This document shows, one piece after another, positions 14,835 through 24,200 of a stretch of DNA of 64,000 bases. The DNA lies in NCBI GenBank assembly GCA_020861185.1, contig JAJBSV010000005.1:1-64000 (forward strand), read 5' to 3'. Position 1 is the stretch's first letter; each line of letters starts with the position of its first letter. The position numbers and the translations under genes are program-made. The notes beneath the pieces were generated by a model that was not told where the DNA came from, searched no databases, and was given only the letters and a program-made list of their open reading frames with translations. The DNA is from Ruminococcus sp. Lineage in GTDB: Bacteria > Bacillota > Clostridia > Oscillospirales > Ruminococcaceae.

Positions 14835-15653
14835 TTATGCCCTTTTCAACTCCACAACCACCACTTCCGGCGGGTTATTGATTCTCACGGGTATCAGGCT
14901 GTTGCCGAGTCCCCGGCTGATGACGGTGGCGCTTTCGCCGAAATAGTGGATTCCTTCGGTGTACTTCGGGAAGAAGCCCTGGTCGGGGGATATGAGGCTG
15001 AATCCTCTGAACCTCAGTTGCCCGCCGTGAGCATGCCCGGAGAACGTGAGGTCGGCGCCGCATTTGGCGTATAACTCGCCGTATTGCGGACGATGGGAAA
15101 TAAGAAGAGTCAAGGCGTTGCCGGTGTTTTCCATCAGCCGCATGAGATTCCCTTTGCTGAGAAGGCTGTCCGCTAGCCCGCAGAGATATATCTTTTCGTC
15201 GCCGATTGTGAGCGTTACGGTGTCATGAGTAAGCACTACCGTGCCGGTGCCTTCGGCATCTTTAAGAAATTCACGCATCTCATCCTCGGGGAATCTCCCC
15301 TCGTGGTTGCCGGTTGTATAGAACGTCGGGGCGATTTTGCTTGCAACTCTCAAAAAATCAAGCGCTACTTCCTTATCGGTATGCCTCGAGTCGACGAGGT
15401 CTCCCGAAATTACGATGATATCGGGGTTCTGGGCTTCTATCAATGCCAAGAGTCTCGCATTATTCTCGCCGAAAGACTTGTTATGCAAATCGGAAATGTG
15501 GACTATTCTGAAGCCGTCGAAGCTCTCGGGGACTTTATCGCTCTCATAGACATAGTTCGAGACAGTCAGGCGGTTGTTCTCATATGAAAAATACGCAGCT
15601 GCCGCCGGAATTGCAACAACGGACAAGGCAAGCATGATTTTTGAACGGCGCAT
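14835..15653 (-). CDS. Calcineurin-like metallophosphoesterase (YkuE-type)
   Basis: A 272-residue protein with an N-terminal hydrophobic stretch (residues ~5-24, signal or anchor) and a metallophosphoesterase domain. The metal ligands are present: DLH in HISDLHNKS, GDLVD, GNHE, the His of LLISHRP, and GHAHGG. Similar Gram-positive proteins (YkuE of Bacillus subtilis, related to LpxH/LpxI-type hydrolases) sit on the outer face of the membrane and act on phospho-lipid or nucleotide substrates. The true substrate is unknown. It has its own promoter (TTGAAA 15707-15712, 17-base spacer, TACAAT 15684-15689) and is convergent with the toxin locus. The ATG has AGGAGA 8 bases upstream. Confidence 0.82.
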   Translation of the reverse strand: MRRSKIMLALSVVAIPAAAAYFSYENNRLTVSNYVYESDKVPESFDGFRIVHISDLHNKSFGENNARLLALIEAQNPDIIVISGDLVDSRHTDKEVALDFLRVASKIAPTFYTTGNHEGRFPEDEMREFLKDAEGTGTVVLTHDTVTLTIGDEKIYLCGLADSLLSKGNLMRLMENTGNALTLLISHRPQYGELYAKCGADLTFSGHAHGGQLRFRGFSLISPDQGFFPKYTEGIHYFGESATVISRGLGNSLIPVRINNPPEVVVVELKRA

Positions 15654-15683
15654 AATTATCTCCTGTCAATTTGTATTAAGTCG

Positions 15684-15712
15684 ATTGTAGCATAAACTTC
15701 CCCATTTTTCAA
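15684..15712 (-). promoter_or_regulatory. Promoter of the metallophosphoesterase gene
   Basis: Minus-strand TTGAAA (15707-15712), 17-base spacer, TACAAT (15684-15689). Confidence 0.55.
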
Positions 15713-15733
15713 CGATATTTTTGCACGGCGGTA

Positions 15734-15762
15734 TTGTCTTTTCGCAAAAAAAGTGCTACAAT
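15734..15762 (+). promoter_or_regulatory. Promoter of upp
   Basis: TTGTCT (15734-15739), 17-base spacer, TACAAT (15757-15762), about 26 bases before the upp start. It diverges from the metallophosphoesterase promoter. No PyrR-type attenuator is visible. Confidence 0.55.
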
Positions 15763-15795
15763 AGTCTCGAATGAAACTCATGGAGGAGAGATACC

Positions 15796-16425
15796 ATGGC
15801 AAATATAACTATTTTCGATCATCCCCTTATCAAGCATAAAATCACCCTTCTTCGGGACAAGTCCACCGGCACCAAGGATTTCAGAACCCTTATCGAGGAA
15901 ATCGCGATGCTCATGGGTTACGAGGCATTGAGAGATCTGCCGCTCGAAGAGATTGAGGTTGAGACCCCTATCTGCAAGACTATGGCTCCCGTTGTTTCGG
16001 GCAAGAAGCTTGCCGTCGTCCCGATACTTCGTGCCGGTCTCGGCATGGTCAGCGGAATCTTAGCGTTGGTGCCCTCTGCTAAAGTTGGTCATATCGGAAT
16101 GTACAGAGATGAAGTTACCCACATTCCCCATGAATACTACTGCAAGCTCCCCGACAATATCGGCGACAGAACAATAATCGTCCTTGACCCGATGCTCGCA
16201 ACCGGCGGCTCGGTTGTCGACGCCATCAATCTTATCAAGGAGCGTGGCGGCAAGCACATCAAGTTCATGTCGATTATCGCCGCTCCCGAGGGCTTGAAGG
16301 CTCTTTCCGAGGCTCACCCGGACGTTGAAATCTACTGCGGAAACCTTGACGAGAAACTGAATGAGAACGCCTATATCGTTCCCGGTCTCGGCGATGCGGG
16401 AGACAGAATCTTCGGCACCAAGTAA
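15796..16425 (+). CDS. upp: Uracil phosphoribosyltransferase
   Basis: A 209-residue enzyme that joins uracil to PRPP to give UMP, the salvage route for pyrimidines, in the cytoplasm. Length and sequence are typical: the start [25 protein letters not shown], the PRPP-binding loop [16 protein letters not shown], and the uracil-binding end [16 protein letters not shown]. The start ATG has GGAGGAGAG upstream. It is probably a single-gene transcript with a promoter at 15734-15762; the next unit, the cysteine T-box, begins about 20 bases after its stop. Confidence 0.97.
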   Translation: MANITIFDHPLIKHKITLLRDKSTGTKDFRTLIEEIAMLMGYEALRDLPLEEIEVETPICKTMAPVVSGKKLAVVPILRAGLGMVSGILALVPSAKVGHIGMYRDEVTHIPHEYYCKLPDNIGDRTIIVLDPMLATGGSVVDAINLIKERGGKHIKFMSIIAAPEGLKALSEAHPDVEIYCGNLDEKLNENAYIVPGLGDAGDRIFGTK

Positions 16426-16442
16426 AATATTTGAGAAAAAGC

Positions 16443-16471
16443 TTGCAATCGTCACCCATTCGTGATATACT
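16443..16471 (+). promoter_or_regulatory. Promoter of the cysE-cysS T-box transcript
   Basis: TTGCAA (16443-16448), 17-base spacer, TATACT (16466-16471) preceded by TG (extended -10). Confidence 0.6.
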
Positions 16472-16477
16472 GCATAC

Positions 16478-16748
16478 TATAAAGTAAAAGGCGTTGAGCG
16501 GAAAGAGTAGCCCTATTTGACCCGCAAAGAGAGGAGACGGCGGTGGAATGTCTCCCGGGAGATTCGGCGAAGTGCGTCCGTGAGCTTGGAGGCTGAACTG
16601 ACAGTAGGCTTCTGCGTTTTGCCGCGTTAAGGCTACTTGCCGTGGTGGCAACTGCCACGTTGGCAACTGAGTTACAAATCGGAGTGGAACCGCGATTTTA
16701 CACCGCCTCCCGTTTAGCGTTATGCTATTCGGCGGGCGGTTTTTGTTT
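16478..16748 (+). promoter_or_regulatory. T-box leader (cysteine) controlling cysE-cysS
   Basis: A T-box riboswitch that senses uncharged tRNA-Cys. Stem I is closed by AGTAGCC (16506-16512) pairing with GGCTACT (16631-16637). A candidate specifier codon TGC (Cys) lies at 16613-16615 on the 3' side of stem I. The T-box sequence TGGAACCGCG is at 16685-16694. The terminator stem (CCGCC..CCG with CGG..GGCGG, then TTTTTG) spans about 16702-16745. When tRNA-Cys is uncharged it stabilises the antiterminator and lets transcription continue into cysE and cysS, both cysteine genes, which fits the specifier. The specifier position is inferred, not modelled. Confidence 0.88.
16702..16745 (+). terminator. 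T-box regulated terminator before cysE
   Basis: CCGCC.CCG / CGG.GGCGG with an inner TAGC/GCTA stem, then GTTTTTG. Competes with the T-box antiterminator. Confidence 0.7.
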
Positions 16749-16778
16749 TCCCTATAATAATTATTTTGGAGTGATAAT

Positions 16779-17423
16779 ATGCACTGTATCTTAAAGGCTT
16801 TATCGGAGGACGTTCAAGCTATCAAGGACAGAGACCCTGCGGCAAGGAGCACCCTCGAGATTCTTCTCACCTCTTCGGGGCTTCACGCCATCACGGCTTA
16901 TCGGATTGCACATGCCCTTCACAAAAAGAAATACTATCTCTCGGCGAGGGTGATTTCAACTCTTGCCCGATTCATGACCGGCATCGAGATTCACCCGGGT
17001 GCGACCATCGGCAAGCGGCTCGTCATCGACCACGGTTCGGGAGTCGTAATCGGCGAGACAACCGAAATCGGCGACGACTGTCTGCTTTATCAGGGTGTAA
17101 CGCTCGGCGGCAACGGCAGAAGCAAGGGCAAGCGCCACCCGACACTCGGCAACAACGTCATGGTCGGTTGCGGTGCAAAGGTCCTGGGACCGTTCAGGAT
17201 TGGCGACAACGTCAAGGTTGCGGCGAACGCCGTGGTCTTGAGCGAGATTCCCGACAACTGCACTGCGGTCGGTGCTCCGGCAAGAATTGCCAGAAGAAAC
17301 GGCGTCAGAGTCACTCAGGATCTCGATCAGATTCATATCCCCGACCCCGTTGCGGCGGAGTTCGCTAAGCAGAACGAGCGAATCACAGAACTTGAGAATA
17401 AACTCGAAGAAATCAATAAATAG
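16779..17423 (+). CDS. cysE: Serine O-acetyltransferase
   Basis: A 214-residue enzyme that acetylates L-serine with acetyl-CoA, the first step of cysteine synthesis, in the cytoplasm. The N-terminal helical part (residues 1-60) is followed by a left-handed beta-helix of hexapeptide repeats: IEIHPGATIGKRLVIDHGSG, VIGETTEIGDDCLLYQGVTLGG, and a GCGAKVLGPFRIGDNVKV coil. The active-site His lies in IDHGSG and the GNGRSKGKRHP loop is typical. A ribosome site (TTTGGAGTG) precedes the ATG. It lies 11 bases before cysS and both are under the cysteine T-box, an arrangement like the cysE-cysS operon of Bacillus. Confidence 0.95.
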   Translation: MHCILKALSEDVQAIKDRDPAARSTLEILLTSSGLHAITAYRIAHALHKKKYYLSARVISTLARFMTGIEIHPGATIGKRLVIDHGSGVVIGETTEIGDDCLLYQGVTLGGNGRSKGKRHPTLGNNVMVGCGAKVLGPFRIGDNVKVAANAVVLSEIPDNCTAVGAPARIARRNGVRVTQDLDQIHIPDPVAAEFAKQNERITELENKLEEINK

Positions 17424-17434
17424 GAGACTTTAAA

Positions 17435-18850
17435 ATGAAGCTGTATAACTCTCTCACGCGTTCAAAAGACGAATTTGTGACCCACGAGCCCGGCAAGGTC
17501 GAGATGTACACCTGCGGACCGACCGTCTATCACTATGCGCATATCGGCAATCTCAGGTCTTATATCATGGAAGATGTTCTTGAGAAATATCTTTCATATG
17601 CCGGCTATAAAGTAAACCGTGTTATGAACATCACCGACGTCGGGCACCTTACGAGCGACGGCGACACCGGCGACGACAAGATGCTCAAAGGTGCCAAGCG
17701 CGAGCACAAGACGGTCATGGAGATAGCGAAATTCTACACCGACGCCTTCTTCAAGGACTGCTCTAAGCTCAATATAAAGATTCCCGACACCGTCGTCCCG
17801 GCGACAAGCTGCATCGACGAGTTCATCCGGGTTATCGGCGTCCTTATCGACAAGGGCTATGCCTATCTTTCCGGCGGAAACGTCTATTTTGACACCTCGA
17901 AGCTTGAGAAATACTATGTCTTCAACGACTTCGACGAGGAAGACCTCGCCGTCGGAGTCCGTGAGGGAGTCGAAGCGGATTTATCGAAGAGAAACAAAAC
18001 CGACTTTGCTCTGTGGTTCACAAAGTCGAAATTTGAAGACCAAGAATTAAAGTGGGATTCGCCTTGGGGCGTCGGATACCCCGGCTGGCACATCGAGTGC
18101 TCCTGCATCAGTATGAAAAATAACGGCGAATACCTCGACCTCCACTGCGGTGGAATCGACAATGCCTTCCCCCACCATACCAACGAAATCGCTCAGTCGG
18201 AATCTTATCTCGGTCACCCTTGGTGCCAGCAGTGGTTCCACGTCCGTCACCTCAACACCGAGGGCGGCAAGATGTCTAAATCCAAAGGCGAATTCCTGAC
18301 GGTATCGCTTCTTGAGGAGAAGGGTTACGACCCGATTGTATATCGGTTCTACTGCCTCCAGTCGCACTATCGCAAGGCACTCGTTTTCTCATACCCGAAC
18401 CTTGACAACGCCGCTTCGGCTTATACGAAGCTTGTTCAGAGAGTCGCCACTCTTCTCAAGGCTACGGGCGAAGTCGACGAGAACGCCTTCGCAAGCCTCA
18501 AAAAGACGTTCACCGACGCCATGGACAACGACCTGAACACTTCCCTCGGGGTCACGGCTCTTTACGACGTTTTAAAAGCCGATACTAACGATGCTACAAA
18601 GCTTGCTCTTATCAAGGACTTCGACAGGGTTCTTTCTCTCGGGCTTATCGAGCATGCAGAAAAGCTTTCGGTGGGCAATGATGCGGAATCCGAAGAGCTC
18701 CCCGCAGAGGTGGCAGAGCTCTTAGAACAGCGCAAGGCGGCAAGAAAAGAGAAGAACTTCGCACTTGCCGACGAACTCAGAGCGAAGATTGTCGCCCTCG
18801 GATATTCCGTCGAGGAGACAAGACAGGGCACGGTCGTAAAGAAAATATAG
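17435..18850 (+). CDS. cysS: Cysteinyl-tRNA synthetase
   Basis: A 471-residue class I synthetase that charges tRNA-Cys. Present are the zinc-ligand region beginning YTCGPTVYHYAHIGN (with the HIGH-type motif HIGN), the second zinc ligands in WHIECSCIS and HCGGIDNAFPHHTNE, and the KMSKSKG loop that closes over ATP. Length is standard. The C-terminal region ends with a helical anticodon-binding part rich in Lys and Glu (QRKAARKEKNFALADELRAKI). The ATG has GGAGAC 9 bases upstream. It is the second gene of the T-box operon, so charging of tRNA-Cys feeds back on its own synthetase. No mrnC-type neighbour is seen. Confidence 0.97.
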   Translation: MKLYNSLTRSKDEFVTHEPGKVEMYTCGPTVYHYAHIGNLRSYIMEDVLEKYLSYAGYKVNRVMNITDVGHLTSDGDTGDDKMLKGAKREHKTVMEIAKFYTDAFFKDCSKLNIKIPDTVVPATSCIDEFIRVIGVLIDKGYAYLSGGNVYFDTSKLEKYYVFNDFDEEDLAVGVREGVEADLSKRNKTDFALWFTKSKFEDQELKWDSPWGVGYPGWHIECSCISMKNNGEYLDLHCGGIDNAFPHHTNEIAQSESYLGHPWCQQWFHVRHLNTEGGKMSKSKGEFLTVSLLEEKGYDPIVYRFYCLQSHYRKALVFSYPNLDNAASAYTKLVQRVATLLKATGEVDENAFASLKKTFTDAMDNDLNTSLGVTALYDVLKADTNDATKLALIKDFDRVLSLGLIEHAEKLSVGNDAESEELPAEVAELLEQRKAARKEKNFALADELRAKIVALGYSVEETRQGTVVKKI

Positions 18851-18889
18851 CCCGTGGCGCAAAGTTTGATGAAAATTTAACCTTGGCAC

Positions 18890-18918
18890 TTGACTTTAGG
18901 ACACTTTCGGGGTAATAT
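18890..18918 (+). promoter_or_regulatory. Promoter of the membrane cyclophilin gene
   Basis: TTGACT (18890-18895), 17-base spacer, TAATAT (18913-18918), about 45 bases before the ATG at 18968. Confidence 0.6.
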
Positions 18919-18967
18919 TTCTATTAGAGTATTTGTGGAATTTTGCCCTTACAGAAAGGAAAGATAA

Positions 18968-19816
18968 ATGCCTCAGGATTACGATAATTACGAAAACCCA
19001 AAAAAGAAAAATCCGCTCAACTCTCCGGCATTCAGAAGATATTTCAAGGTGTCGCTCGTGGCGATTATAGTTATACTTGTGTTCGTGCTTCTCATCTGGC
19101 TTGCGGGCGCAAGGCAGTCGGGAATCCCCGATGAAATCGACTTCATCCAGCTTGAGGAGCCGGAGGACGACAACCCGGTCGTTATATTCGAGACGAACCT
19201 CGGCTCAATTTCGGCGGTCTTATACCCCGAGGAAGCCCCCGAATACTATGAATACTTCACCGGTCTTGTTGAGTCGGGATACTACGACGGTTGCTATATC
19301 TGCGCCGTTGTGGACACGGTTTATGCCCTGGGAGGAACCCCCGAAGCCGACCCGAATGGCGACAACGAGGGCGCCGACGAAACGGCATTTGAGGCGGAAA
19401 TCTCGGACAAGCTCTGGCCCATAAAAGGCTCGATGGCGTCCTTTGTCGGAACCACCGGCATGTGGCCCTTCCAGAAAAACTGCGCAGGCTCGACCTTCTT
19501 CTTCATAAACGACATCGACGATGTTTATATGGACGAGGATGCTCTGAGACGCAGCTATGGAGACGAGCTGGGCTCGGTATACTCAGAGTACGGCGGAATC
19601 CCAAACTTCACCCGGAAGTACACGATTTTCGCTCAGGTCTATGACGGTTGGGACGTATTCGACGAGATTATGAACACCGAAGTCCTCGACACCTATCAGC
19701 CGGCAAGCGACATCGTCATCGAAAGGGCATATATCACCACCTATGGCGAAGCCCCTGCCGAGGTTTACGGAATTCCCGTCAGCGAAACGGTTGACGAAGA
19801 AACCGACGCAGAATAA
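18968..19816 (+). CDS. Membrane-anchored cyclophilin-type peptidyl-prolyl isomerase
   Basis: A 282-residue protein. Residues 1-26 are basic and polar (cytoplasmic), ~27-50 form a membrane helix (VAIIVILVFVLLIWLAG), and ~68-260 form a cyclophilin-like domain facing outward. Supporting features: VIFETNLGSISAVLYPEEAPEYYEYF (beta-1/alpha-1 of cyclophilin), ESGYYDG, a GSMASF segment in place of the usual SMAN stretch, and AQVYDGWDVFDEI near the end. The usual active-site FHR motif is replaced (CYICAVVD), so catalysis is uncertain. It is followed 93 bases later by a PrsA-like lipoprotein gene with its own promoter, suggesting a shared role in folding exported proteins. The ATG has AAAGGAAAG upstream. 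Confidence 0.75.
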   Translation: MPQDYDNYENPKKKNPLNSPAFRRYFKVSLVAIIVILVFVLLIWLAGARQSGIPDEIDFIQLEEPEDDNPVVIFETNLGSISAVLYPEEAPEYYEYFTGLVESGYYDGCYICAVVDTVYALGGTPEADPNGDNEGADETAFEAEISDKLWPIKGSMASFVGTTGMWPFQKNCAGSTFFFINDIDDVYMDEDALRRSYGDELGSVYSEYGGIPNFTRKYTIFAQVYDGWDVFDEIMNTEVLDTYQPASDIVIERAYITTYGEAPAEVYGIPVSETVDEETDAE

Positions 19817-19828
19817 ATAAATTTAGTA

Positions 19829-19857
19829 TGGACAAATCCGCGAAAATGTTGTATACT
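19829..19857 (+). promoter_or_regulatory. Promoter of the PrsA-like lipoprotein gene
   Basis: TGGACA (19829-19834), 17-base spacer, TATACT (19852-19857). Confidence 0.6.
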
Positions 19858-19909
19858 ATATCAGTATGCGGCGTTTCGCCGAATCCCCATCTGAAAGGAC
19901 ATCTTTAAA

Positions 19910-21064
19910 ATGAACAAGTTGTTAAGAAAAGCACTCGTCTTTCTGACGATTTTTGCGGTCGTATTCTCTTTGGCGGGATGCGGCGACACCTCTTGGATAG
20001 TCAAGGTTGACGACGTTACCGTCAACGCAGGCATGTATATCTACTATCAGGGTGCCGGCTATACTGCGGCTGTTTATGAGCTCGCAGAAGAAGATTCGAC
20101 CTACTATTATTACTATCTGTTCGGCTATTCCCTTCTCGATCAGACAATCGACGATCAGTCGGTTTCCGATTACATGAGCGACTATGCCGTTGACATGTGC
20201 AAGCAGTATGTCGTCGTCCAGAAGCTCTTTGAGGAGCTCGGGCTTGAGCTTTCGGAAACCGAGCTTGCAAACATCGAGACCTCCGTTGCAAACACATGGG
20301 AATCCTACAGTGAAACCTACGAGGCGGCGGGCATTTCCGAGGACACCATCAGAAAGGTAGCGGAAGCTACGATGATGGAAGAGGACGTCTTCAACGCCTA
20401 CTATGAAGTCGGCAGCTTGAACGGCACCACTGAGGACGACATCAAGGACTATCTTGAGGACAATTACGCAAGAATCAAGTATATTACATTTGAGTTCTCC
20501 GAGAGTGCGGACGATGCTATCGACGAGGACTATAAGGCTGAAATGCTCGAGATAGCAAACTCCTACCTCGAAAGAGCCGAAGCCGGCGAGTCCATGGACG
20601 ATTTGATTGCCGAATACGCAGAGATTCTTGCGGCGGCAGAGGCTGAAGAATCTGAAGAGGAAGAAGATTCCGAAGATACCGACGAAGACACTGCCGAAGA
20701 TACTGAAGAAGAAGCCGAAGAGGTTGAAGTAGAAGACGAAGAAGTCGATGAGTACGCCAACGAGTACATCATCTCAATCGAGGGCACTTCCCCGAGCGAG
20801 AAGTTTGTAAACTACGTCTTTACCGTCTGCAACGTCGGTGAGTACACCGTTATTCAGGACGACACCTGCTTCTATCTCGTCGAAAGACTCGACATCCTTG
20901 AGCGCGACGACCTCTATGAAGCTAACAGAGACTCTTATCTCGAAGCACTCTTCGATGACGCTTACACCACTCTCATCAACGAGAAGCTTGCAACCTATGA
21001 GGTTGAAGTCAACGAGAACTCCATCAAACGTTACACCGCTGAGCGTGCACTTGGCATGGATTAA
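19910..21064 (+). CDS. PrsA/SurA-like foldase lipoprotein with an acidic insert
   Basis: A 384-residue lipoprotein with lipobox SLAGC (Cys24), so it is tethered to the outer face of the membrane. The N-terminal ~180 residues are helical like SurA_N, and the C-terminal part carries parvulin-like segments (ARIKYITFEF; ERAEAGESMDDLIAEY; VFTVCNVGEYTVIQDDTCFYLVERLD). Between these two halves of the parvulin domain is a very acidic stretch of ~40 residues (about 244-283, mostly Glu and Asp), not usual for PrsA. PrsA-type foldases help secreted proteins fold after translocation. The acidic insert could bind metal or basic clients; that is speculation. AAAGGAC precedes the ATG, and a terminator follows at 21083-21114. 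Confidence 0.72.
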   Translation: MNKLLRKALVFLTIFAVVFSLAGCGDTSWIVKVDDVTVNAGMYIYYQGAGYTAAVYELAEEDSTYYYYYLFGYSLLDQTIDDQSVSDYMSDYAVDMCKQYVVVQKLFEELGLELSETELANIETSVANTWESYSETYEAAGISEDTIRKVAEATMMEEDVFNAYYEVGSLNGTTEDDIKDYLEDNYARIKYITFEFSESADDAIDEDYKAEMLEIANSYLERAEAGESMDDLIAEYAEILAAAEAEESEEEEDSEDTDEDTAEDTEEEAEEVEVEDEEVDEYANEYIISIEGTSPSEKFVNYVFTVCNVGEYTVIQDDTCFYLVERLDILERDDLYEANRDSYLEALFDDAYTTLINEKLATYEVEVNENSIKRYTAERALGMD

Positions 21065-21082
21065 ACCCAAATTAAAAACAAA

Positions 21083-21114
21083 GGCGTTCACGGGAAACCG
21101 TGGGCGCTTTTTTT
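21083..21114 (+). terminator. Terminator after the PrsA-like gene
   Basis: GGCGTTCACGG-GAAA-CCGTGGGCGC stem followed by TTTTTTT. Confidence 0.8.
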
Positions 21115-21160
21115 AACATAAAGTTTTCAAAAAAATCTTGGATGTTTGCCCAATTTCCTC

Positions 21161-21189
21161 TTTACTATTCGGGCAGATTGTGATAAAAT
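21161..21189 (+). promoter_or_regulatory. Promoter of nifJ
   Basis: TTTACT (21161-21166), 17-base spacer, TAAAAT (21184-21189) with TG one base before (extended -10). The leader to the ATG at 21278 is about 80 bases. Confidence 0.5.
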
Positions 21190-21277
21190 ATACTGCGTAC
21201 AGTTATGGTTCACTCTATCATTTGCTTACACCGTAACACTTATTCAAAACTATCCTATCAATCAAGGAGGATTTTTA

Positions 21278-24200
21278 ATGGCAAGAAAAATGAAAACAAT
21301 GGATGGCAACAACGCTGCCGCTTGGGCGTCATATCCGTTCACAGAAGTAGCCGCCATCTACCCCATCACCCCTTCGTCGGTAATGGCAGAGGTAACCGAC
21401 TCATGGTCGGCTAAGGGACAGACCAACCTTTTCGGAACTCCCGTAAGAGTTGCCGAAATGCAATCCGAGGCAGGTGCCGCAGGTACGGTTCACGGCTCTT
21501 TGACAGCCGGTGCTCTTACCACCACCTACACTGCATCTCAGGGTCTTCTTCTGATGATTCCGAATATGTACAAGATTGCCGGTGAGCTTCTTCCCTGCGT
21601 TATCCATGTTTCGGCAAGATGCGTTGCATCTCATGCACTTAACATCTTCGGCGACCACTCAGACATCTATGCCTGCCGTCAGACCGGATTTGCTATGCTC
21701 TGCTCCACCAACCCTCAGGAGGTTATGGACCTTGGAACAGTCGCACACTTAGCCACCATCAAGTCAAGAGTACCTTTCCTTCACTTCTTCGACGGCTTCA
21801 GAACCTCTCACGAGATTCAGAAGATTGAAACCTGGGACAAGGCTGACGTTGCCGAAATGGTAGACTGGGACGCTCTCGAGGAATTCAGAAGCCGTTCCAT
21901 CAACCCTGAGCACCCGGTACTCAGAGGCTCCGCTCAGAACCCCGACATCTTCTTCCAGGCAAGAGAAGCCTGCAACCCCTGCTATGATGCTGTTCCCGGC
22001 GTTGTAGAGGAGTATATGGACAAGGTCAACGCTAAGATTGGCACCAACTACAAGCTCTTCAACTACTATGGCGCTCCCGATGCCGAAAAGGTTATCGTCG
22101 CTATGGGTTCCGTTTGCGACACTATCGAAGAGACTATCGACTACTTGAACGCTAAGGGCGAAAAGCTCGGTCTCGTCAAGGTAAGACTTTACAGACCGTT
22201 CGTTGCTGACAAGCTCGTTGAGGCTATTCCCGACACTGTCAAGATGATTTCCGTCCTCGACAGAACCAAGGAGCCCGGATCTTTGGGAGAGCCTCTTTAT
22301 CTCGATGTTGTTGCGGCTCTTAAGAATTCGAAGTTTGCTGACGTTCCCGTTGCGGGCGGCAGATATGGTCTCGGCTCGAAGGATACAACTCCTGACCAGA
22401 TCAAGGCTGTTTATGACAACTGTGTTGGCTCTGCTGATTACAAGCCCACCTTCACAATCGGCATCGACGACGATGTTACTCATCTTTCGCTCAAGTCTCA
22501 GGGCAAACTTGATTCCGCACCTGCCGGAACAATCTCCTGCAAGTTCTGGGGTCTCGGTTCCGATGGTACCGTTGGCGCTAACAAGAACTCCATCAAGATT
22601 ATCGGCGACCACACCGACAAGTATGCTCAGGCTTACTTCTCCTATGACTCCAAGAAGTCGGGCGGTGTTACCGTTTCTCACCTTCGCTTCGGCGATACTC
22701 CGATAAAGTCCACTTACCTTATCAATCAGGCTGACTTTGTCGCTTGCCATAACGAATCCTATATCAATAAGTACGATATAGTTCAGGACGTAAAGCCCGG
22801 TGGAACCTTCCTTCTCAACTGCCAGTGGACAGTCGATGAGTTAGACGAAAAACTTCCCGGACAGGTCAAGAGATATATCGCTGACAACAATATCAAGTTC
22901 TACATCATCAACGGTATCGAAATCGGCAAGAAGATTGGTTTGGGCTCGAGAATCAACACTGTTTTGCAGTCCGCATTCTTCAAGCTTGCCAACATCATTC
23001 CGATTGAACAGGCTATCCAGTATATGAAGGATGCCGCTACCGCTTCTTACTCCAAGAAGGGCGAAGCTATCGTCAAGATGAACCATGACGCTATCGACGC
23101 CGGCTGTGAGCAGGTTGTCGAAGTAAGCGTTCCCGACTCGTGGAAATCCTGCGCTGACACCGAAATCGGCATGCCCAAGGCTACCGGCGAGAACGAGACT
23201 CTTGTCAACTTCGTTAATGACATCCTCATTCCTTGCAACGCTCAGCAGGGCGACAAGCTCCCCGTTTCCACATTCGTAAAGAATGCCGACGGCACCTTCC
23301 CGCAGGGCTCTGCCGCTTACGAGAAGAGAGGAATCGCTATCGACGTTCCCGCTTGGAACTCCGACAACTGCATTCAGTGCAACTTCTGCTCTTACGTCTG
23401 CCCGCACGCTGTTATCCGTCCTTCCATCATGGCCGAAGAAGAGCTTAACAATGCTCCTGAGGCTGCTAAGGCAAAGGCTAAGCCCGCAACCGGTATGCCC
23501 GGCTACTACTTCGTAATGACAATGTCTGCTCTCGACTGCACAGGCTGTGGCTCTTGCGTAAACGTATGCCCCGGCAAGAAGGGCGAGAAGGCACTCTCGA
23601 TGAAGTCGCTTGACAGTCAGCTCGGTGAGCAGGATGTCTTCGACTATGCAAGATCTCTCGATGATAAGCCCGAGGTTCACGCTAAGTTCAAGGATACCAC
23701 CGTCAAGGGCTCGCAGTTCAAGCAGCCGATGCTCGAATTCTCCGGCGCTTGCGCAGGATGCGGCGAAACTCCTTATGCTAAGCTCGTTACTCAGCTCTTC
23801 GGCGACAGAATGTATATCGCTAACGCTACAGGATGCTCCTCTATCTGGGGCGGCTCCGCACCTTCAACTCCTTACACCACTAACAGAGACGGCAAGGGTC
23901 CCGCTTGGGCTAACTCCCTCTTCGAGGACAACGCTGAGTTCGGCTACGGTATGTATCTCGCACAGAACACCATCCGTGAGAGAAACATCGCTAAGCTCAA
24001 GAAGATTTCCGAGACTCTTGAGTGTCCCGAGTGCAAGGCAGTAGTTGACGAGTACCTCGCAACTGTTGAGGACGGTCAGGCTAACAGCGTTGCTACCGAC
24101 AAGCTCGTTGAGGTTCTCCCGAAGATTGGCACTCCTGAGGCTCTCGAAGTACTCAAGGAGAAGGACTTCCTCAGAAAGAAGTCAATGTGGATCTTCGGCG

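Noticed and set aside
21764..22750. 328-residue open frame on the minus strand inside nifJ
   Set aside because: It is opposite a highly conserved, codon-biased gene, has no ribosome site and no recognisable family; an antisense shadow.
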